Shown here piece after piece: positions 1 to 9,781 of a DNA stretch of 64,000 bases (position 1 is its first letter; each line of letters starts with the position of its first letter). This DNA is from Tahibacter amnicola (lineage in GTDB: Bacteria > Pseudomonadota > Gammaproteobacteria > Xanthomonadales > Rhodanobacteraceae): the NCBI RefSeq assembly GCF_025398735.1, contig NZ_CP104694.1, positions 2,691,001 to 2,755,000 on the forward strand, written 5' to 3'. A program made the position numbers and the translations under genes. Under the pieces are notes generated by a model. It was not told where the DNA came from. It was given only the letters and a program-made list of their open reading frames with translations, and made no database searches.

Positions 1-1762
1 CAAGCTTCTGTGACAGGTGTAATCCCAGTCCTGTCCCCTGCCGGGGCGCTGGCGCGGAGACATCGAATTGCCGGAACGCCTGGAACAGGTTGACCTGGTC
101 TTCGGGTTTGATCCCCGTGCCCGTATCGCGCACGCCGATCGTCACCTCATCCGTGTTCCAGGACAGCTGGATACTGACGCGGCCGGGAGCTTCGGTGAAC
201 TTGATCGCATTGCTCGTCAGGTTGATGAGGATCTGGCTCAATGCCCTGCGATCGGTCGGCAAGAAGTGATTGGCTGCCGGCAGCTCCAGCTGGAATGCAA
301 GCCCCTTCTCCTCTGCCATGGGACGCAGCATGGTGGCGACTTCCTCGACCACGGAAATCAGTCCCGTCGGCTCCCGGCGCAACTCGATTTTTCCCGATTC
401 GATCTTGGCCAGGTCCAGCAGGTCATTGATGAGTGAAAGCAGGTGTCGTGCGTTGTTCCGGACTGTGGTGAGCTGCTTTCGCTGGACGGGATTGAGGGGG
501 CCCGGCAGGCCCATCAGCAACGTGCCGGTAAAGCCGATGACTGCATTGAGGGGCGTGCGCAGCTCATGCGACATGCTGGCGAGGAAGCGGTCCTTGGCCT
601 CGGCGGCAATCTGCAGTTCTATATTCTTCTCGCTGAGAATGTTCTCGATGCGCTTGCGCTCGCTGATGTCGCGGATGGCGCTGGACACCAGGATTCCTTC
701 CGCAGTCTCCAGCGGACTCAGGCTGATCTCGACGGGGAACTCGGAGCCGTCCTTGCGCAGTCCGTACAGCTCCAGACCGACGCCCATGGCCCTGGGGCGT
801 GGCTGGGCGAAGAAGTCCATCCGGTGGGATGGGTGGCGCCGCCGATAGCGTGCCGGAACCAGCATTTCGACGGCCTGACCGAGCAGCTCGTCGCGCGGAT
901 AGCCGAACAGTCGTTCGGCCTGCGAATTGACCAGGACGATATGGCCGCCGCGGTCGACGATGACCATTGCATCCGGTGCCGATTCGAGCAATCCGCGGAA
1001 CTTGCTTTCGGCGCGCTTCCGGTCGCTGATATCGCGGACGGCGCTGAGAACCAGCATGCCTTCTTCTGTCGTGATCGGGCTGAGACTGACCTCGACCGGA
1101 AACTCCGTACCGTCCTTGCGTACACCGAACAAGTCCAGGTCGGCTCCCATGGAGCGTGTACGCGGCTGGCGAAAATACTGGGAACGATGGCCGACATGCG
1201 GCATGCGCAGGCGCTGCGGAAGCAGGACTTCGACGGGCTGGCCGCACAGCTCGCCGTGCGCGTAGCCGAACATGTGTTCCGCCTGGCGATTAGCCACCAC
1301 GATCAGTCCTGCGGGATTGGCCAGGACGATGCCATCGGGCATCGATTCCAGGAACGCGCCGAAGCGCGCCTCGACCAGCTTGGCGTCGCGCAGCGTCTTG
1401 AGCGGCGTCACATTCTTCTTGCTGCACAATATGTAGCTGCTACCGTCGACGCTCGACACCAGGCGGCTGGAGACATCGACGTTGATCAGCGCGCCGTCCT
1501 TGCACATGCGCACGGACTCATAGGTGCCGACGCCGAGTTCCAGCACGCGCGCCAGCATGCGTCTTTCCTCGCCCGCAAGCGGCGGAGGAACGGTCACCTC
1601 GCTCAGGAGCCGGCCTTCCGCTTCATGACGGGAAAAGCCGAACATGCGTTCTGCCCCCGTTGACCAGCGAACGATCCGCCCGTCCGGCGACATCACTACC
1701 AAGGCGTCGGGGTTCTCCTCCCGTAGCAGTCGATCCAGGTCCGGATCGTGCACGTCCATCAT
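1..1762 (-). CDS. PAS-PAS-PAS sensor histidine kinase (3' end cut by window edge)
   Basis: Translating the minus strand from an ATG-ATG pair at 1762/1759 gives one open frame that runs off the left edge without a stop. It begins with three PAS domains, each recognisable by a core such as [14 protein letters not shown] or [14 protein letters not shown] followed by N/S-x-Q/A-E-x-(L/M)FGY. A HisKA domain follows, with the phospho-acceptor in [20 protein letters not shown]. The HATPase domain shows an N box ([13 protein letters not shown]), G1 ([11 protein letters not shown]) and G2 ([12 protein letters not shown]) just before the edge. No membrane segment is visible, so it is probably cytoplasmic. 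A GGGAGG ribosome binding site at 1766-1771 fits the second ATG (1759) better. It is transcribed away from two kinases with near-identical HisKA segments. The signal sensed and the partner regulator are unknown. Only the last part of the ATPase domain is missing from view. Confidence 0.9.
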   Translation of the reverse strand, partial: MMDVHDPDLDRLLREENPDALVVMSPDGRIVRWSTGAERMFGFSRHEAEGRLLSEVTVPPPLAGEERRMLARVLELGVGTYESVRMCKDGALINVDVSSRLVSSVDGSSYILCSKKNVTPLKTLRDAKLVEARFGAFLESMPDGIVLANPAGLIVVANRQAEHMFGYAHGELCGQPVEVLLPQRLRMPHVGHRSQYFRQPRTRSMGADLDLFGVRKDGTEFPVEVSLSPITTEEGMLVLSAVRDISDRKRAESKFRGLLESAPDAMVIVDRGGHIVLVNSQAERLFGYPRDELLGQAVEMLVPARYRRRHPSHRMDFFAQPRPRAMGVGLELYGLRKDGSEFPVEISLSPLETAEGILVSSAIRDISERKRIENILSEKNIELQIAAEAKDRFLASMSHELRTPLNAVIGFTGTLLMGLPGPLNPVQRKQLTTVRNNARHLLSLINDLLDLAKIESGKIELRREPTGLISVVEEVATMLRPMAEEKGLAFQLELPAANHFLPTDRRALSQILINLTSNAIKFTEAPGRVSIQLSWNTDEVTIGVRDTGTGIKPEDQVNLFQAFRQFDVSAPAPRQGTGLGLHLSQKL

Positions 1763-2111
1763 GGGCCTCCCTTGGAGAGCTGGCCGCTGGCCACTCCATC
1801 TCCGGAAAACCACTCATCGTTTCGCAGCCGCGGTACGACAGGGTCGACGCGATAGCTACGAGGGGCCAACACCTGCACCGAGTGGCCGGATCACCGATGG
1901 GGCATCGGATGTCGGCCGAGGACGCGGCTGGACTGGCCGCGAATCCCTGACGCTAGGATAGCGCAATCTCCGCTGGCAGTCCGTGCGCCGGTCGTCACGG
2001 CGCACCGGTGCTGCAGTAGACTGGGCAGGGACACATTGTGGAATTCGGCCGGCGCCGCTCGGCCGTTCCTGGAAAGGGGAGGCGGAACCCGTCCGCGTCG
2101 GGAGCCTGGGG
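1763..2111. other. Divergent intergenic region between two kinase genes
   Basis: This 349-bp stretch separates a leftward kinase from a rightward kinase operon and must hold both promoters. Open frames in it have no ribosome binding site or protein-like composition. I could not pick out a convincing promoter or operator. Confidence 0.5.
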
Positions 2112-4532
2112 ATGAAGGCGAGAATGCATCGTTCGGCATCGTTGCTCGAGCGGGCAAGCCGAGTCGCAAGGCTGGCGGGCCTGGTGATTGCGGCTGTCGG
2201 CATCTCGTCGCTGCTGGCGTGGTTCGCTGGCTCGCTGTTGCCGAGTCCGCTCGGCGAGGCACTGCGTGCAATTCGCCCTGGTGCGGCGCTGTGCGTGCTA
2301 CTTGCGGGAACGGCGCTGGTGCTGCATGTGAGGTCGCTGCAGCGGCAGTGGGAAACGGTATGCGTTGCAATGCTGCTGGCCATCGTCGTGGCGACGGCTG
2401 TTACGTACGTCGTGGCTGAGCCCGACATCGATCAATGGCTTGCCCTGGAAAAGGCGGGTGGCCAGCGACCCTTGCGCATGGGCCTTGCTTCTACCTTTTG
2501 CTTCGCGCTCATCGGCATCGCTCTCGCGCTCAGCGACGTCAGTTGGCGCGGATTCCGGCCGGCCCAGTGGTGCTGTCTGCTGTGCCTGTGGTTCTCGATC
2601 GTGGCCTTGACTGGCATGGCATTCGGCGCGGCGGGTCCGCGCACGATACCGGTAATGGCCAATGTGACAGCGCTGGCGGCGCTCAGCTGGGGCGTTCTGT
2701 CGATCGGCATACTGTTGAGCCGGCCGCAGGTCGGCATCATGCGGTTGCTGACCAGCGATACCTCTTCCGGGTACATCCTGCGACGGTTGTTGCCGGCCAT
2801 GGTGCTCATTGCCATCGTGGTCGAAAGTCTGTCAGTTGCGCTGACATACAGTGGCGTGATCTCCAATGAATTTGGCAAGTCGCTCAGTGTCGCGGTCAAC
2901 ATCACGTACCTGTGCGTGCTGGTGTGGTGGGTCGTTGCACCCCAGGCCCGCCTTGAACTGGCCCAGCGGCAGACCACCGCGGCGCTTGCCGACAGCGAGG
3001 AAAACCTTGCTATCACCTTGGACAGCATTGGCGATGCGGTCATCGCCACCGGCCCGTCGGGAATAATCCAGCGCATGAATCCCGTAGCCGAGCGACTGAC
3101 GGGGTGGGCACGCGAGGAAGGGGTGGGACGGCCACTGGGCGAGGTTCTCCGCCTGGTCGACGAACGCACGGGCGATGTGCTCGAAAGCCCCGTGGCGCGC
3201 GTGCTCCGCGAGGCACATCCGGTAGAGCTCGGACGGGCGGTCCTGCTGTTGCCGCGCCACGGCGATCCTATTCCGATATCCGACAGTGGCGCACCGATTC
3301 GCTCCGGGACGAATGAGGTGCGCGGCGTGGTGCTGGTATTCAGGGACCGGACAGACGAGCACCGCGCGGAGCTGGAAATCCGCAAGCTGGCGGAAATAGT
3401 GGACTATTCCACCGACGCCATTATCCGTAAAGATGCATCGGGTACGATAACGCATTGGAACCGCGGCGCGGTTAGCCTGTTTGGTTATTCCGCGGCGGAG
3501 GCGGTCGGCCAGTCGATTGACCTGTTGCTGCCAGTTGGGGCGGCTGAGGAACGCTCCCGGATCATGGCCAGGCGCATGGCCAATTCGCGCATGGAGCCGT
3601 TCGAGACCGTCCGGCGTCACAAGGATGGGCACGAGGTGGCGGTCTCCGTCGCGATTTCCCCCATCGATGACGGTTACGGGAATGTCGTGGGATCTTCGAT
3701 GATCGCGCGGGACATTTCCGAGCGGCAGCGTGCGGCGGAATTGCGCGAGCGTACCTATCGCCTGGAAATGGAAAACGCGCGGGTCGAGGAGTCGAACCGC
3801 CTCAAGAGCGAGTTCCTGGCCAACATGTCGCACGAGTTGCGTACGCCACTCAATGCCATCATCGGGTTCACCGGAACACTGCTGATGAGACTGCCTGGCC
3901 CTCTCACCGGCGGCCAGGAGAAACAGCTGACGACGATCCAGCAGAGCGCGCGTCACCTGCTGTCGCTGATCAACGACCTGCTGGACCTGGCGAAGATCGA
4001 AGCGGGGAAGATCGACCTGCATCCGGAGCTGATCGACTGCCGAAACATCATCGACGACGTCATGGCGTCGCTGCGGCCGGAGATCGTACGAAAGGGATTG
4101 TCCATGACAGTCAACCTGCCCGAGCTGGACGCATGGGTCACCGCAGACCGGCGCGCTGCGACCCAGATCCTCCTCAATCTGGCGGGTAATGCGGTCAAGT
4201 TTACCGAACGCGGCGGCGTCACCATCAGCGTGGAACAGACGCAGAGCAGTGGGCAGGTGCGGACATCCATCGCCGTTCAGGATACAGGGCCGGGCATCGA
4301 GCGCGGCGATCTTCCCAAGTTGTTCGTTGCCTATGGACAGCTCGATTCGTCCTCGACGCGACGCCACGAAGGGACGGGCCTGGGGCTTCGTCTCAGCCAG
4401 AAGCTGGCGGAACTGATGGGCGGCACCATCTGGGTCGAAAGCGTTGTAGGTCAAGGCAGCTGCTTTCGCTTCGAGTGGCGCCACGAAGCGTGCATGGGCA
4501 GTGGCATCGGCGATGTCGGCAGCACACTTTGA
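2112..4532 (+). CDS. Membrane PAS-PAS sensor histidine kinase
   Basis: This is a sensor kinase of 806 residues from the chosen ATG. The open frame extends 43 codons further upstream, but the ATG at 2112 has GGGAGCC just before it and starts a sensible membrane protein (MKARMHRSAS). The first ~290 residues carry about eight hydrophobic segments, forming an integral membrane sensor region. Two PAS domains follow (ITLDSIGDAVIATGPSG and YSTDAIIRKDASGTITHWN). The HisKA box is [20 protein letters not shown]. The ATPase domain has LLNLAGNAVKFTE, DTGPGIERGDLPKLF and GTGLGLRLSQKL. No receiver domain is present. It heads a rightward operon with a second kinase 78 bp downstream and a HEAT-repeat gene after that. 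The ligand and the cognate regulator cannot be told from the sequence. Confidence 0.92.
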   Translation: MKARMHRSASLLERASRVARLAGLVIAAVGISSLLAWFAGSLLPSPLGEALRAIRPGAALCVLLAGTALVLHVRSLQRQWETVCVAMLLAIVVATAVTYVVAEPDIDQWLALEKAGGQRPLRMGLASTFCFALIGIALALSDVSWRGFRPAQWCCLLCLWFSIVALTGMAFGAAGPRTIPVMANVTALAALSWGVLSIGILLSRPQVGIMRLLTSDTSSGYILRRLLPAMVLIAIVVESLSVALTYSGVISNEFGKSLSVAVNITYLCVLVWWVVAPQARLELAQRQTTAALADSEENLAITLDSIGDAVIATGPSGIIQRMNPVAERLTGWAREEGVGRPLGEVLRLVDERTGDVLESPVARVLREAHPVELGRAVLLLPRHGDPIPISDSGAPIRSGTNEVRGVVLVFRDRTDEHRAELEIRKLAEIVDYSTDAIIRKDASGTITHWNRGAVSLFGYSAAEAVGQSIDLLLPVGAAEERSRIMARRMANSRMEPFETVRRHKDGHEVAVSVAISPIDDGYGNVVGSSMIARDISERQRAAELRERTYRLEMENARVEESNRLKSEFLANMSHELRTPLNAIIGFTGTLLMRLPGPLTGGQEKQLTTIQQSARHLLSLINDLLDLAKIEAGKIDLHPELIDCRNIIDDVMASLRPEIVRKGLSMTVNLPELDAWVTADRRAATQILLNLAGNAVKFTERGGVTISVEQTQSSGQVRTSIAVQDTGPGIERGDLPKLFVAYGQLDSSSTRRHEGTGLGLRLSQKLAELMGGTIWVESVVGQGSCFRFEWRHEACMGSGIGDVGSTL

Positions 4533-4610
4533 CTCTTTTCGGAATTGCGCCATGCGAAGCAGTGTCGCGCCCATCGTGGATTTGGAGCTGCAGTGTGCGA
4601 GGGGGGCACC

Positions 4611-7379
4611 ATGACCTACTTCTTGCCCTCGCATCTGCATCGGATCGGCCAGCTGCGGAGCGTTCTGACCTTGGGTGTTGGCATCGGTGCTATCGCCGGT
4701 TGGACGTTGGATGTGCATTGGTTGGTGGGGGAGCAGCTGTCGGCCGACCGGATCCGAATCCAGTCGGCGATAGCGTTGACGCTGTACGGAATGGTCCTGG
4801 TGGGCCGGGACTGGCTGTCGCGCACGCGGCAATCGTTCGGTATCGCGCTGGCTGGTGCGCTGCTGGTAGCTTTGGCTGGAAGTAACCTGAGTTACTACGT
4901 GGCGGAACTGTCTGCGCCGCCGACGGGACTGCACCCGGCGCTGACACAAATCCACCTGGAACGGATGACGCCGGCCACGGCGCTCGGCTACTTCCTGCTG
5001 GGGGCTGCCCTGTGGATCGACTGGATGCGCAATGAGCGCATCTGGTCCGCGTCCGCCGCCATAGGGCTCGCCGTCGCGGCAATGGGCAGCTTGTCGCGGC
5101 TGGGGCGTCTGAGTAGCAGCTACGCCGGCATCGTTGTCTGGTCGTACACGGGAATTACTCTTCTGACCGCAGTGGGGTTCGTGACAGGAGGAATGTCGCA
5201 ATACCTGTGGGCCACCCGGCGGGCGCGGGCACGCTGGGTGCTGAGTCGCCGGGCGTCGGCGGCGTTCGGCATCGCCATCGCATTGCTGCTGACGGTCACT
5301 GGTTGGGCCTACTCCTCCATGGCCAGAATGGTCGACACCACCAACCAGGTCAACCAGACCCGGGAAGTGATTGCGCAGATCCACGCGTTGGAGACGGATG
5401 TGGCCGTGCTGGAGAGCGCTCAGCGCAGGGTGCAGGCGGATGCCGGTCAATCCACGCGTGACCGGTGGACTGACGCGGTTGCGGCCGTGAGCAGGGATGC
5501 CAGGGTGCTGCAGACGCTGCTGGCAACGAATCCCGCTCAGCATGAGCGGGTCAGTCAGCTGCTGGCCGGCGTTTCCGAGCGCGTCGCGGTCGGGCGGCAG
5601 GTCCTTGGCGCGAACGGACACACCGATGCGGACCGCTTGGCGGAGGTTTCCAACCGGGACATCGTCATTGGCGACCGCATCGCCGTGCTGTTCAAGCAAC
5701 TGCGCCAGCAGGAAGATCAACTGCTGGACGGCCGGCTGGCGTCGTCCCAGGCGGCATCGCAGGAAACGTTCCTGCTGTTGCCGCTGGGTGTCCTCGTGAG
5801 CCTCGCCATCCTCATGATCACGCTCTTTGCACTCAATGACGGTGCGGACGAGCGGCAACGAGTGCAGAACGCGCTCGCCGAACGCGAAGATCTTTTCAGC
5901 AAGGCATTCCGGCTCAGTCCCGACTGCATGCTCATCGTGCGACTGGCGGATCGGACGGTCGTCAAAGCCAGCGAATCGGCCTGCAAGCTGTGGAATACCA
6001 CGGAGGAGGAAGTGGTCGGGAAGCCGACCAGTGCCTTCTGCCAGTGGGATGACCCGGAACAACGGGAGGCCTTCATGGACGCCCTGCGGCAACGCGGTGA
6101 GTCACTCAACCAGGAAGTCTTGCTCCATTTGCACGATGGAAGGGAATTGACGTTTGCCATTTCAGCGCGGCTGGCCATGTTCGGTGGCGAGCCCAGCATC
6201 TTGAGCGTGATGCACGACATCACCGACCGGAAGCGCGACGAGATGGCTCTGCGGCGTAGCGAGATGCGCTATCGCGGAACGCTCGACTGCATGCTCGAAG
6301 GTTGTCAGATTATCGACCGGGACTGGCGTTACGCCTATCTGAACGATGCGGCGGCGGCGCACGGACGCCAGCCGAAGGAGGCGCTGCTGGGTCGAAAGCT
6401 CACGGACTGCTTTCCGGGCATCGAGGCGACGCCCCTGTTCGCCATCATGAGCCGCTGCATGGAAGAGCGCGTTGGCGTGGTGCTGGAGAACGAGTATACG
6501 TTTCCAGACGGCGTGCGCGTGTGGTACGAACTGGGCATTCAGCCTGCGCCGGAAGGTATTTTCATCCTGTCGCTGGATATCTCGGCGCGCAAGGCGGCGG
6601 AGAAGATCCTCCATGATACCAATCGCGAACTGGAACGGCTGGTGACGGAGCGCACCTGCGAGCTGCAGAAGGCGAAGGAGCAGGCCGAGTCAAGCGACCG
6701 GCTGAAGTCGGAGTTTCTGGCGACGATGAGCCATGAATTGCGTACGCCGCTCAACGCGATCATCGGTTTCACCGGTACCCTGCTCATGAAATTGCCGGGG
6801 CCCCTGACCACGACGCAGGAAAAACAGCTGGTAACCGTGCAGGCCAGTGCGCGTCACCTGCTGTCCCTCATCAACGATATCCTGGATGTTGCCAAGATCG
6901 AATCGGGGAAAGTGAAGTTGGTACTTGAACCACTGGCCTGTCAGCCCCTCATCGATAGTGTCGTGGCAGCCCTTGGCGCCAGTGCCGCCGCCAAGGAAAT
7001 CGGTCTGCACGTCGTCGTGCCCGCAACGCCGGTCATCGTCAATGCCGACCGACGTGCGCTCGAACAGATTCTGATCAACCTGGTGAGCAATGCCATCAAG
7101 TTCACCGAGCAGGGGGCCGTCTCTGTCGCGCTGGAATTGTCCGACTGTGCGATCCTTCTACGCGTCATAGACTCGGGCATCGGCATCGCACCGGAGGACC
7201 AGGTGCGCTTGTTCCGGTCGTTCGTGCAGATCAGTGACGGCGCACCGGGCCGCGCCGAAGGAACCGGACTCGGACTGTACCTTTCGCAAGCGCTGGCCCG
7301 GTTGATGGAAGGGCAGATTGCCGTGACCAGCGAGGCAGGGAAAGGCAGCACGTTCACCCTGCAATTGCCGCGCCCCTGA
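4611..7379 (+). CDS. Membrane sensor histidine kinase with CHASE3-like and two PAS domains
   Basis: This is a kinase of 922 residues. The open frame starts 22 codons earlier, but the ATG at 4611 is preceded by GAGGGGGG and begins MTYFLPSHLH. The first ~240 residues hold six or seven hydrophobic segments. A predicted extracytoplasmic helical stretch follows (from MARMVDTTNQVNQTREVIAQ), resembling CHASE3-type sensors, and then another membrane segment (LLPLGVLVSLAILMITLFAL). Two PAS domains come next, the first with SPDCMLIVRLADRTVVKASE and the second with CMLEGCQIIDRDWRYAYLND. A short coiled coil leads into HisKA ([20 protein letters not shown]). The ATPase boxes are [24 protein letters not shown] and GTGLGLYLSQAL. 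The HisKA region is almost the same as in the two neighbouring kinases, which points to local duplication. It is co-transcribed with the kinase upstream and the HEAT gene downstream. Confidence 0.92.
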   Translation: MTYFLPSHLHRIGQLRSVLTLGVGIGAIAGWTLDVHWLVGEQLSADRIRIQSAIALTLYGMVLVGRDWLSRTRQSFGIALAGALLVALAGSNLSYYVAELSAPPTGLHPALTQIHLERMTPATALGYFLLGAALWIDWMRNERIWSASAAIGLAVAAMGSLSRLGRLSSSYAGIVVWSYTGITLLTAVGFVTGGMSQYLWATRRARARWVLSRRASAAFGIAIALLLTVTGWAYSSMARMVDTTNQVNQTREVIAQIHALETDVAVLESAQRRVQADAGQSTRDRWTDAVAAVSRDARVLQTLLATNPAQHERVSQLLAGVSERVAVGRQVLGANGHTDADRLAEVSNRDIVIGDRIAVLFKQLRQQEDQLLDGRLASSQAASQETFLLLPLGVLVSLAILMITLFALNDGADERQRVQNALAEREDLFSKAFRLSPDCMLIVRLADRTVVKASESACKLWNTTEEEVVGKPTSAFCQWDDPEQREAFMDALRQRGESLNQEVLLHLHDGRELTFAISARLAMFGGEPSILSVMHDITDRKRDEMALRRSEMRYRGTLDCMLEGCQIIDRDWRYAYLNDAAAAHGRQPKEALLGRKLTDCFPGIEATPLFAIMSRCMEERVGVVLENEYTFPDGVRVWYELGIQPAPEGIFILSLDISARKAAEKILHDTNRELERLVTERTCELQKAKEQAESSDRLKSEFLATMSHELRTPLNAIIGFTGTLLMKLPGPLTTTQEKQLVTVQASARHLLSLINDILDVAKIESGKVKLVLEPLACQPLIDSVVAALGASAAAKEIGLHVVVPATPVIVNADRRALEQILINLVSNAIKFTEQGAVSVALELSDCAILLRVIDSGIGIAPEDQVRLFRSFVQISDGAPGRAEGTGLGLYLSQALARLMEGQIAVTSEAGKGSTFTLQLPRP

Positions 7380-7390
7380 GGGGCCTTTCT
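7372..7390 (+). terminator. Short hairpin over the kinase stop codon
   Basis: GCCCC (7372-7376) and GGGGC (7380-7384) flank the TGA stop and are followed by CTTTCT. The stem is only 5 bp and the next gene starts 26 bp after the stop, so it may attenuate rather than end transcription. Confidence 0.35.
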
Positions 7391-7405
7391 CCTGGAGAAT
7401 TCGCG

Positions 7406-8281
7406 ATGCCTGTGCGGAAAGTCCGTCTCCTCTCTGCGCGTCTGACGGGTCGCAGCCTCGTCGGCATGGCGCTCCAGCAATGGGACAGCGACGAAAGCTG
7501 GTACGCGATCCATGAGCTGCGCGCGCGCGGCTGTGCCACCATGGTGGATCGATGCCTGCGTCTGTCTCGCAGCCGAAATTGGCGCAAGCGTGCACTGGCC
7601 GTCGACGTGCTGTGCCAACTCGCAATACCCCGCACATCGCGCGGCGGAGGATTTGCGCCCGGCGAACCGTTTGGTGTCGAACAGGCGCACCATGTGCTGC
7701 TGCATGCATTGGACGACCCGCATGCGGCCGTCGTGCTGGCAGCCATCTACGAGTGCGGCCACCGTCGCTTCGCTGCCGCCCAGCGACGTCTGCTGGAATT
7801 CGTTGCGCATCCGTCGCCCGACGTGCGCCACGCCGTGGCTTTTGCGCTGGCGCCTGGGAGTGATGAGACGCCGGAGAGTGACGCGGCGATCGCCGCACTG
7901 CTGCAGCTGATGCAGGATCGCGACGAGGATGTCCGCGACTGGGCAACGTTTAAGATTGGCGAGCAGTCGACCCGCGACACGCCGGCCATCCGCGAAGCGC
8001 TGTGGCGAAATACGTCGGATCCCCATGTCGACGTGCGCGGCGAGGCCATGGTTGGCCTGGCGCGGCGGCGCGACCACCGGTTGTTTTCGCTATTGCCTCG
8101 CCTGCTCGAGGATGACCAGTGGCGCGGGTGGGTGCACAACATCACGGAGGATTTCGCCGACGACGGCCTGTGGCAGGCCTTGGTCAGTTTCGCCGCCTCG
8201 TTTCAGGGATCCGTAGCGGCGCGAGCCGTCCTCGACAGGATGGTGGCAGAGGCGGAATCGCTCAGGAATGCCCCCCACTGA
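7406..8281 (+). CDS. HEAT-repeat protein
   Basis: This is a 291-residue protein made mostly of helical repeats of about 30 residues. Examples are LLHALDDPHAAVVLAAIYEC, LLEFVAHPSPDVRHAVAFAL and ALWRNTSDPHVDVRGEAMVG, which match the D-P-x-x-x-V-R-x-x-A pattern of HEAT/PBS-lyase repeats. These repeats usually form a protein-binding scaffold. No enzyme motif, signal peptide or membrane segment is seen. The start codon has a GGAG site about ten bases upstream. It lies 26 bp after the second kinase in the same direction, so it is probably co-transcribed with the kinases. A role as an accessory to signalling is inference only; it could equally be an unrelated repeat protein of the operon. Confidence 0.85.
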   Translation: MPVRKVRLLSARLTGRSLVGMALQQWDSDESWYAIHELRARGCATMVDRCLRLSRSRNWRKRALAVDVLCQLAIPRTSRGGGFAPGEPFGVEQAHHVLLHALDDPHAAVVLAAIYECGHRRFAAAQRRLLEFVAHPSPDVRHAVAFALAPGSDETPESDAAIAALLQLMQDRDEDVRDWATFKIGEQSTRDTPAIREALWRNTSDPHVDVRGEAMVGLARRRDHRLFSLLPRLLEDDQWRGWVHNITEDFADDGLWQALVSFAASFQGSVAARAVLDRMVAEAESLRNAPH

Positions 8282-8294
8282 TCACCAGGGGGGC
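8270..8294. terminator. Hairpin between convergent genes
   Basis: GCCCCCC at 8270-8276 pairs with GGGGGGC at 8288-8294 around the stop codon of the HEAT-repeat gene. It sits between two convergent genes and could stop transcription from either side. No T run follows. Confidence 0.45.
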
Positions 8295-8301
8295 TGGCGT
8301 G

Positions 8302-9642
8302 TCACCGCAGCGCGCGTCGCACCCATCGCAGGCCGTAGCGGATGCCGGCCAGGCCGAGCGTGCACTGCAATGCCAGTGTCAGCCAGACGATGGCGGGAAT
8401 ATCGCGCCACGTCGCCGCCGACGTCGATACGCTGAACGCCGGCGCTGGCGGTTGCGTCAGGATGTAGAGGATGGCCGATTCGCCCAACAGCGGTGCGTCC
8501 GTGGCGTCGGACAGCAGGCGTGGCACCAGCAGCCGTCCGTTGGGCAAGGGTACGCTGGCGGCAAGCACCAGCAGCGAGATCACCCGCGCTTCCCGATACG
8601 CACCGACCCGGCGCGCCGCGGCTGCGCCGAAGGCGGTTGCCGACCCGCCGAGACCGGCAATGACCGGACCAGAATCGATATCGACGTAGTGCTCCCCCGT
8701 GTGTGACCGGGCGAACTCCCGGTAGCCGGAGAACCAGAACGTTTCCTGCCAGAACTCCCTGGTGTGAATCTGCCACCACTGGCGCGCCTGCTCCGGCCAC
8801 AGTTCCGGCGCATGCTGCATCAGCCAGACGTTGGCGCTGCCGCGAACATCCGTCGGGTGCGGGGTCGGCGTGCCGTACCAGGCTAGTGGTGGCATCCCCA
8901 GGCTGGGCGCCATTCCATCGATGAATCCACGCACGCCGGTTGCGGCGGATGCGGAGTGATCTGTTTGCAGGATGGCATCAGCGCGCCGGATGGCCTGCCA
9001 GGCCGCAGCGACGTCGGCCGGGAATATCTGCCCGGGATAGTCGGCGAGCAGACCTGTTGTCGACGCAGCGATTTCCGCCGACAGGCCTTCTACCTGGGTG
9101 TGGAGCAGCGCGTCGTGGCGACGATCGCCGGTCAGGTTCGTATAGCTGGTGAGCGCATCGATCAGCAGCATCCGGTAGAACACGTTCTCGCGTTCCAGGT
9201 AGGCATCGCCCCAGTGCTGTTTGACCCACGTCGCATGCGCGGGATCGATCACCAGGGCAACGGCTGCCTCGATGGCCTCGCGGGCGTATACCGCCGGCCG
9301 CTCGCCGACGGGACTGGCCTGCCACGCGCGGTCCAGGTTCTCCGTGGCGCGCAGGTAGAAAACGGTGCCGAACAGCGGCCATTCCGTTCCGGAGATGTTG
9401 TTGATGGACAGCTTGGCGGCCGCCCCGCTTTGGCGGCGCTCCACCGCCCACTCCGCCAACGCGCCCGACAAGGCCCGGTGCCAGCGCCAGCTTTGGCTGG
9501 CCGGGCCCGGCCCGCCGAGGTGCGCATCGGAAACGGCACGCGCCAGTTCCCATCCAGGCCAGAGAAAGAACAGGCCGCTGACGGCGCTCACCACGATTCC
9601 CAGCATTGCCAGCACGAGGCGGCGCGCAAGACGATTCGGCAT
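8302..9642 (-). CDS. Membrane-anchored protein of unknown function, barrel-like
   Basis: This is a 446-residue protein with an N-terminal membrane anchor or signal (LARRLVLAMLGIVVSAVSGLFFLW) and a second hydrophobic helix near the C-terminus (IPAIVWLTLALQCTLGLAGI) ending in basic residues. The part between should be extracytoplasmic. It is rich in aromatic residues and amphipathic helices and has the motifs FWQETFWFSGYREF and DIDSGPVIAGLGGSATAFG. These recall helical (alpha/alpha)6-barrel enzymes such as the linalool dehydratase/isomerase group, but I am not sure of that assignment. Its stop lies 20 bp from the convergent HEAT-repeat gene. It is preceded by a strong hairpin that ends the gene upstream, so it is probably transcribed alone. 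Confidence 0.6.
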   Translation of the reverse strand: MPNRLARRLVLAMLGIVVSAVSGLFFLWPGWELARAVSDAHLGGPGPASQSWRWHRALSGALAEWAVERRQSGAAAKLSINNISGTEWPLFGTVFYLRATENLDRAWQASPVGERPAVYAREAIEAAVALVIDPAHATWVKQHWGDAYLERENVFYRMLLIDALTSYTNLTGDRRHDALLHTQVEGLSAEIAASTTGLLADYPGQIFPADVAAAWQAIRRADAILQTDHSASAATGVRGFIDGMAPSLGMPPLAWYGTPTPHPTDVRGSANVWLMQHAPELWPEQARQWWQIHTREFWQETFWFSGYREFARSHTGEHYVDIDSGPVIAGLGGSATAFGAAAARRVGAYREARVISLLVLAASVPLPNGRLLVPRLLSDATDAPLLGESAILYILTQPPAPAFSVSTSAATWRDIPAIVWLTLALQCTLGLAGIRYGLRWVRRALR

Positions 9643-9734
9643 GTATCAGCCACGGATCCGGAAGCCGGGGCCGAGAATACCTCAGGCGCTACGCATGGTT
9701 GCAATGCGGTATGTACGGAAGTGCGCAATAGCGA

Positions 9735-9773
9735 GCCGCTTCCGTCCCTCGCAACGCAAGGGACGGAAGCGGC
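9735..9773. terminator. Strong 15-bp hairpin
   Basis: GCCGCTTCCGTCCCT (9735-9749) is perfectly complementary to AGGGACGGAAGCGGC (9759-9773), with a 9-base loop. It begins nine bases past the stop of the leftward gene at 9782, so it most likely terminates that transcript. A T run is not obvious. Confidence 0.7.
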
Positions 9774-9781
9774 GAGGGGCA

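Noticed and set aside
443-1663. A 406-codon open frame on the plus strand at the left end
   Set aside because: It is the complement of the real three-PAS kinase, which shows PAS and HisKA motifs on the minus strand.
2832-6092. A 1086-codon open frame on the minus strand across the kinase genes
   Set aside because: Its composition is Arg, Gln, Pro and His-rich with no domain, and it lies opposite two genes with perfect kinase motifs. In high-GC DNA the strand opposite a real gene is often open.
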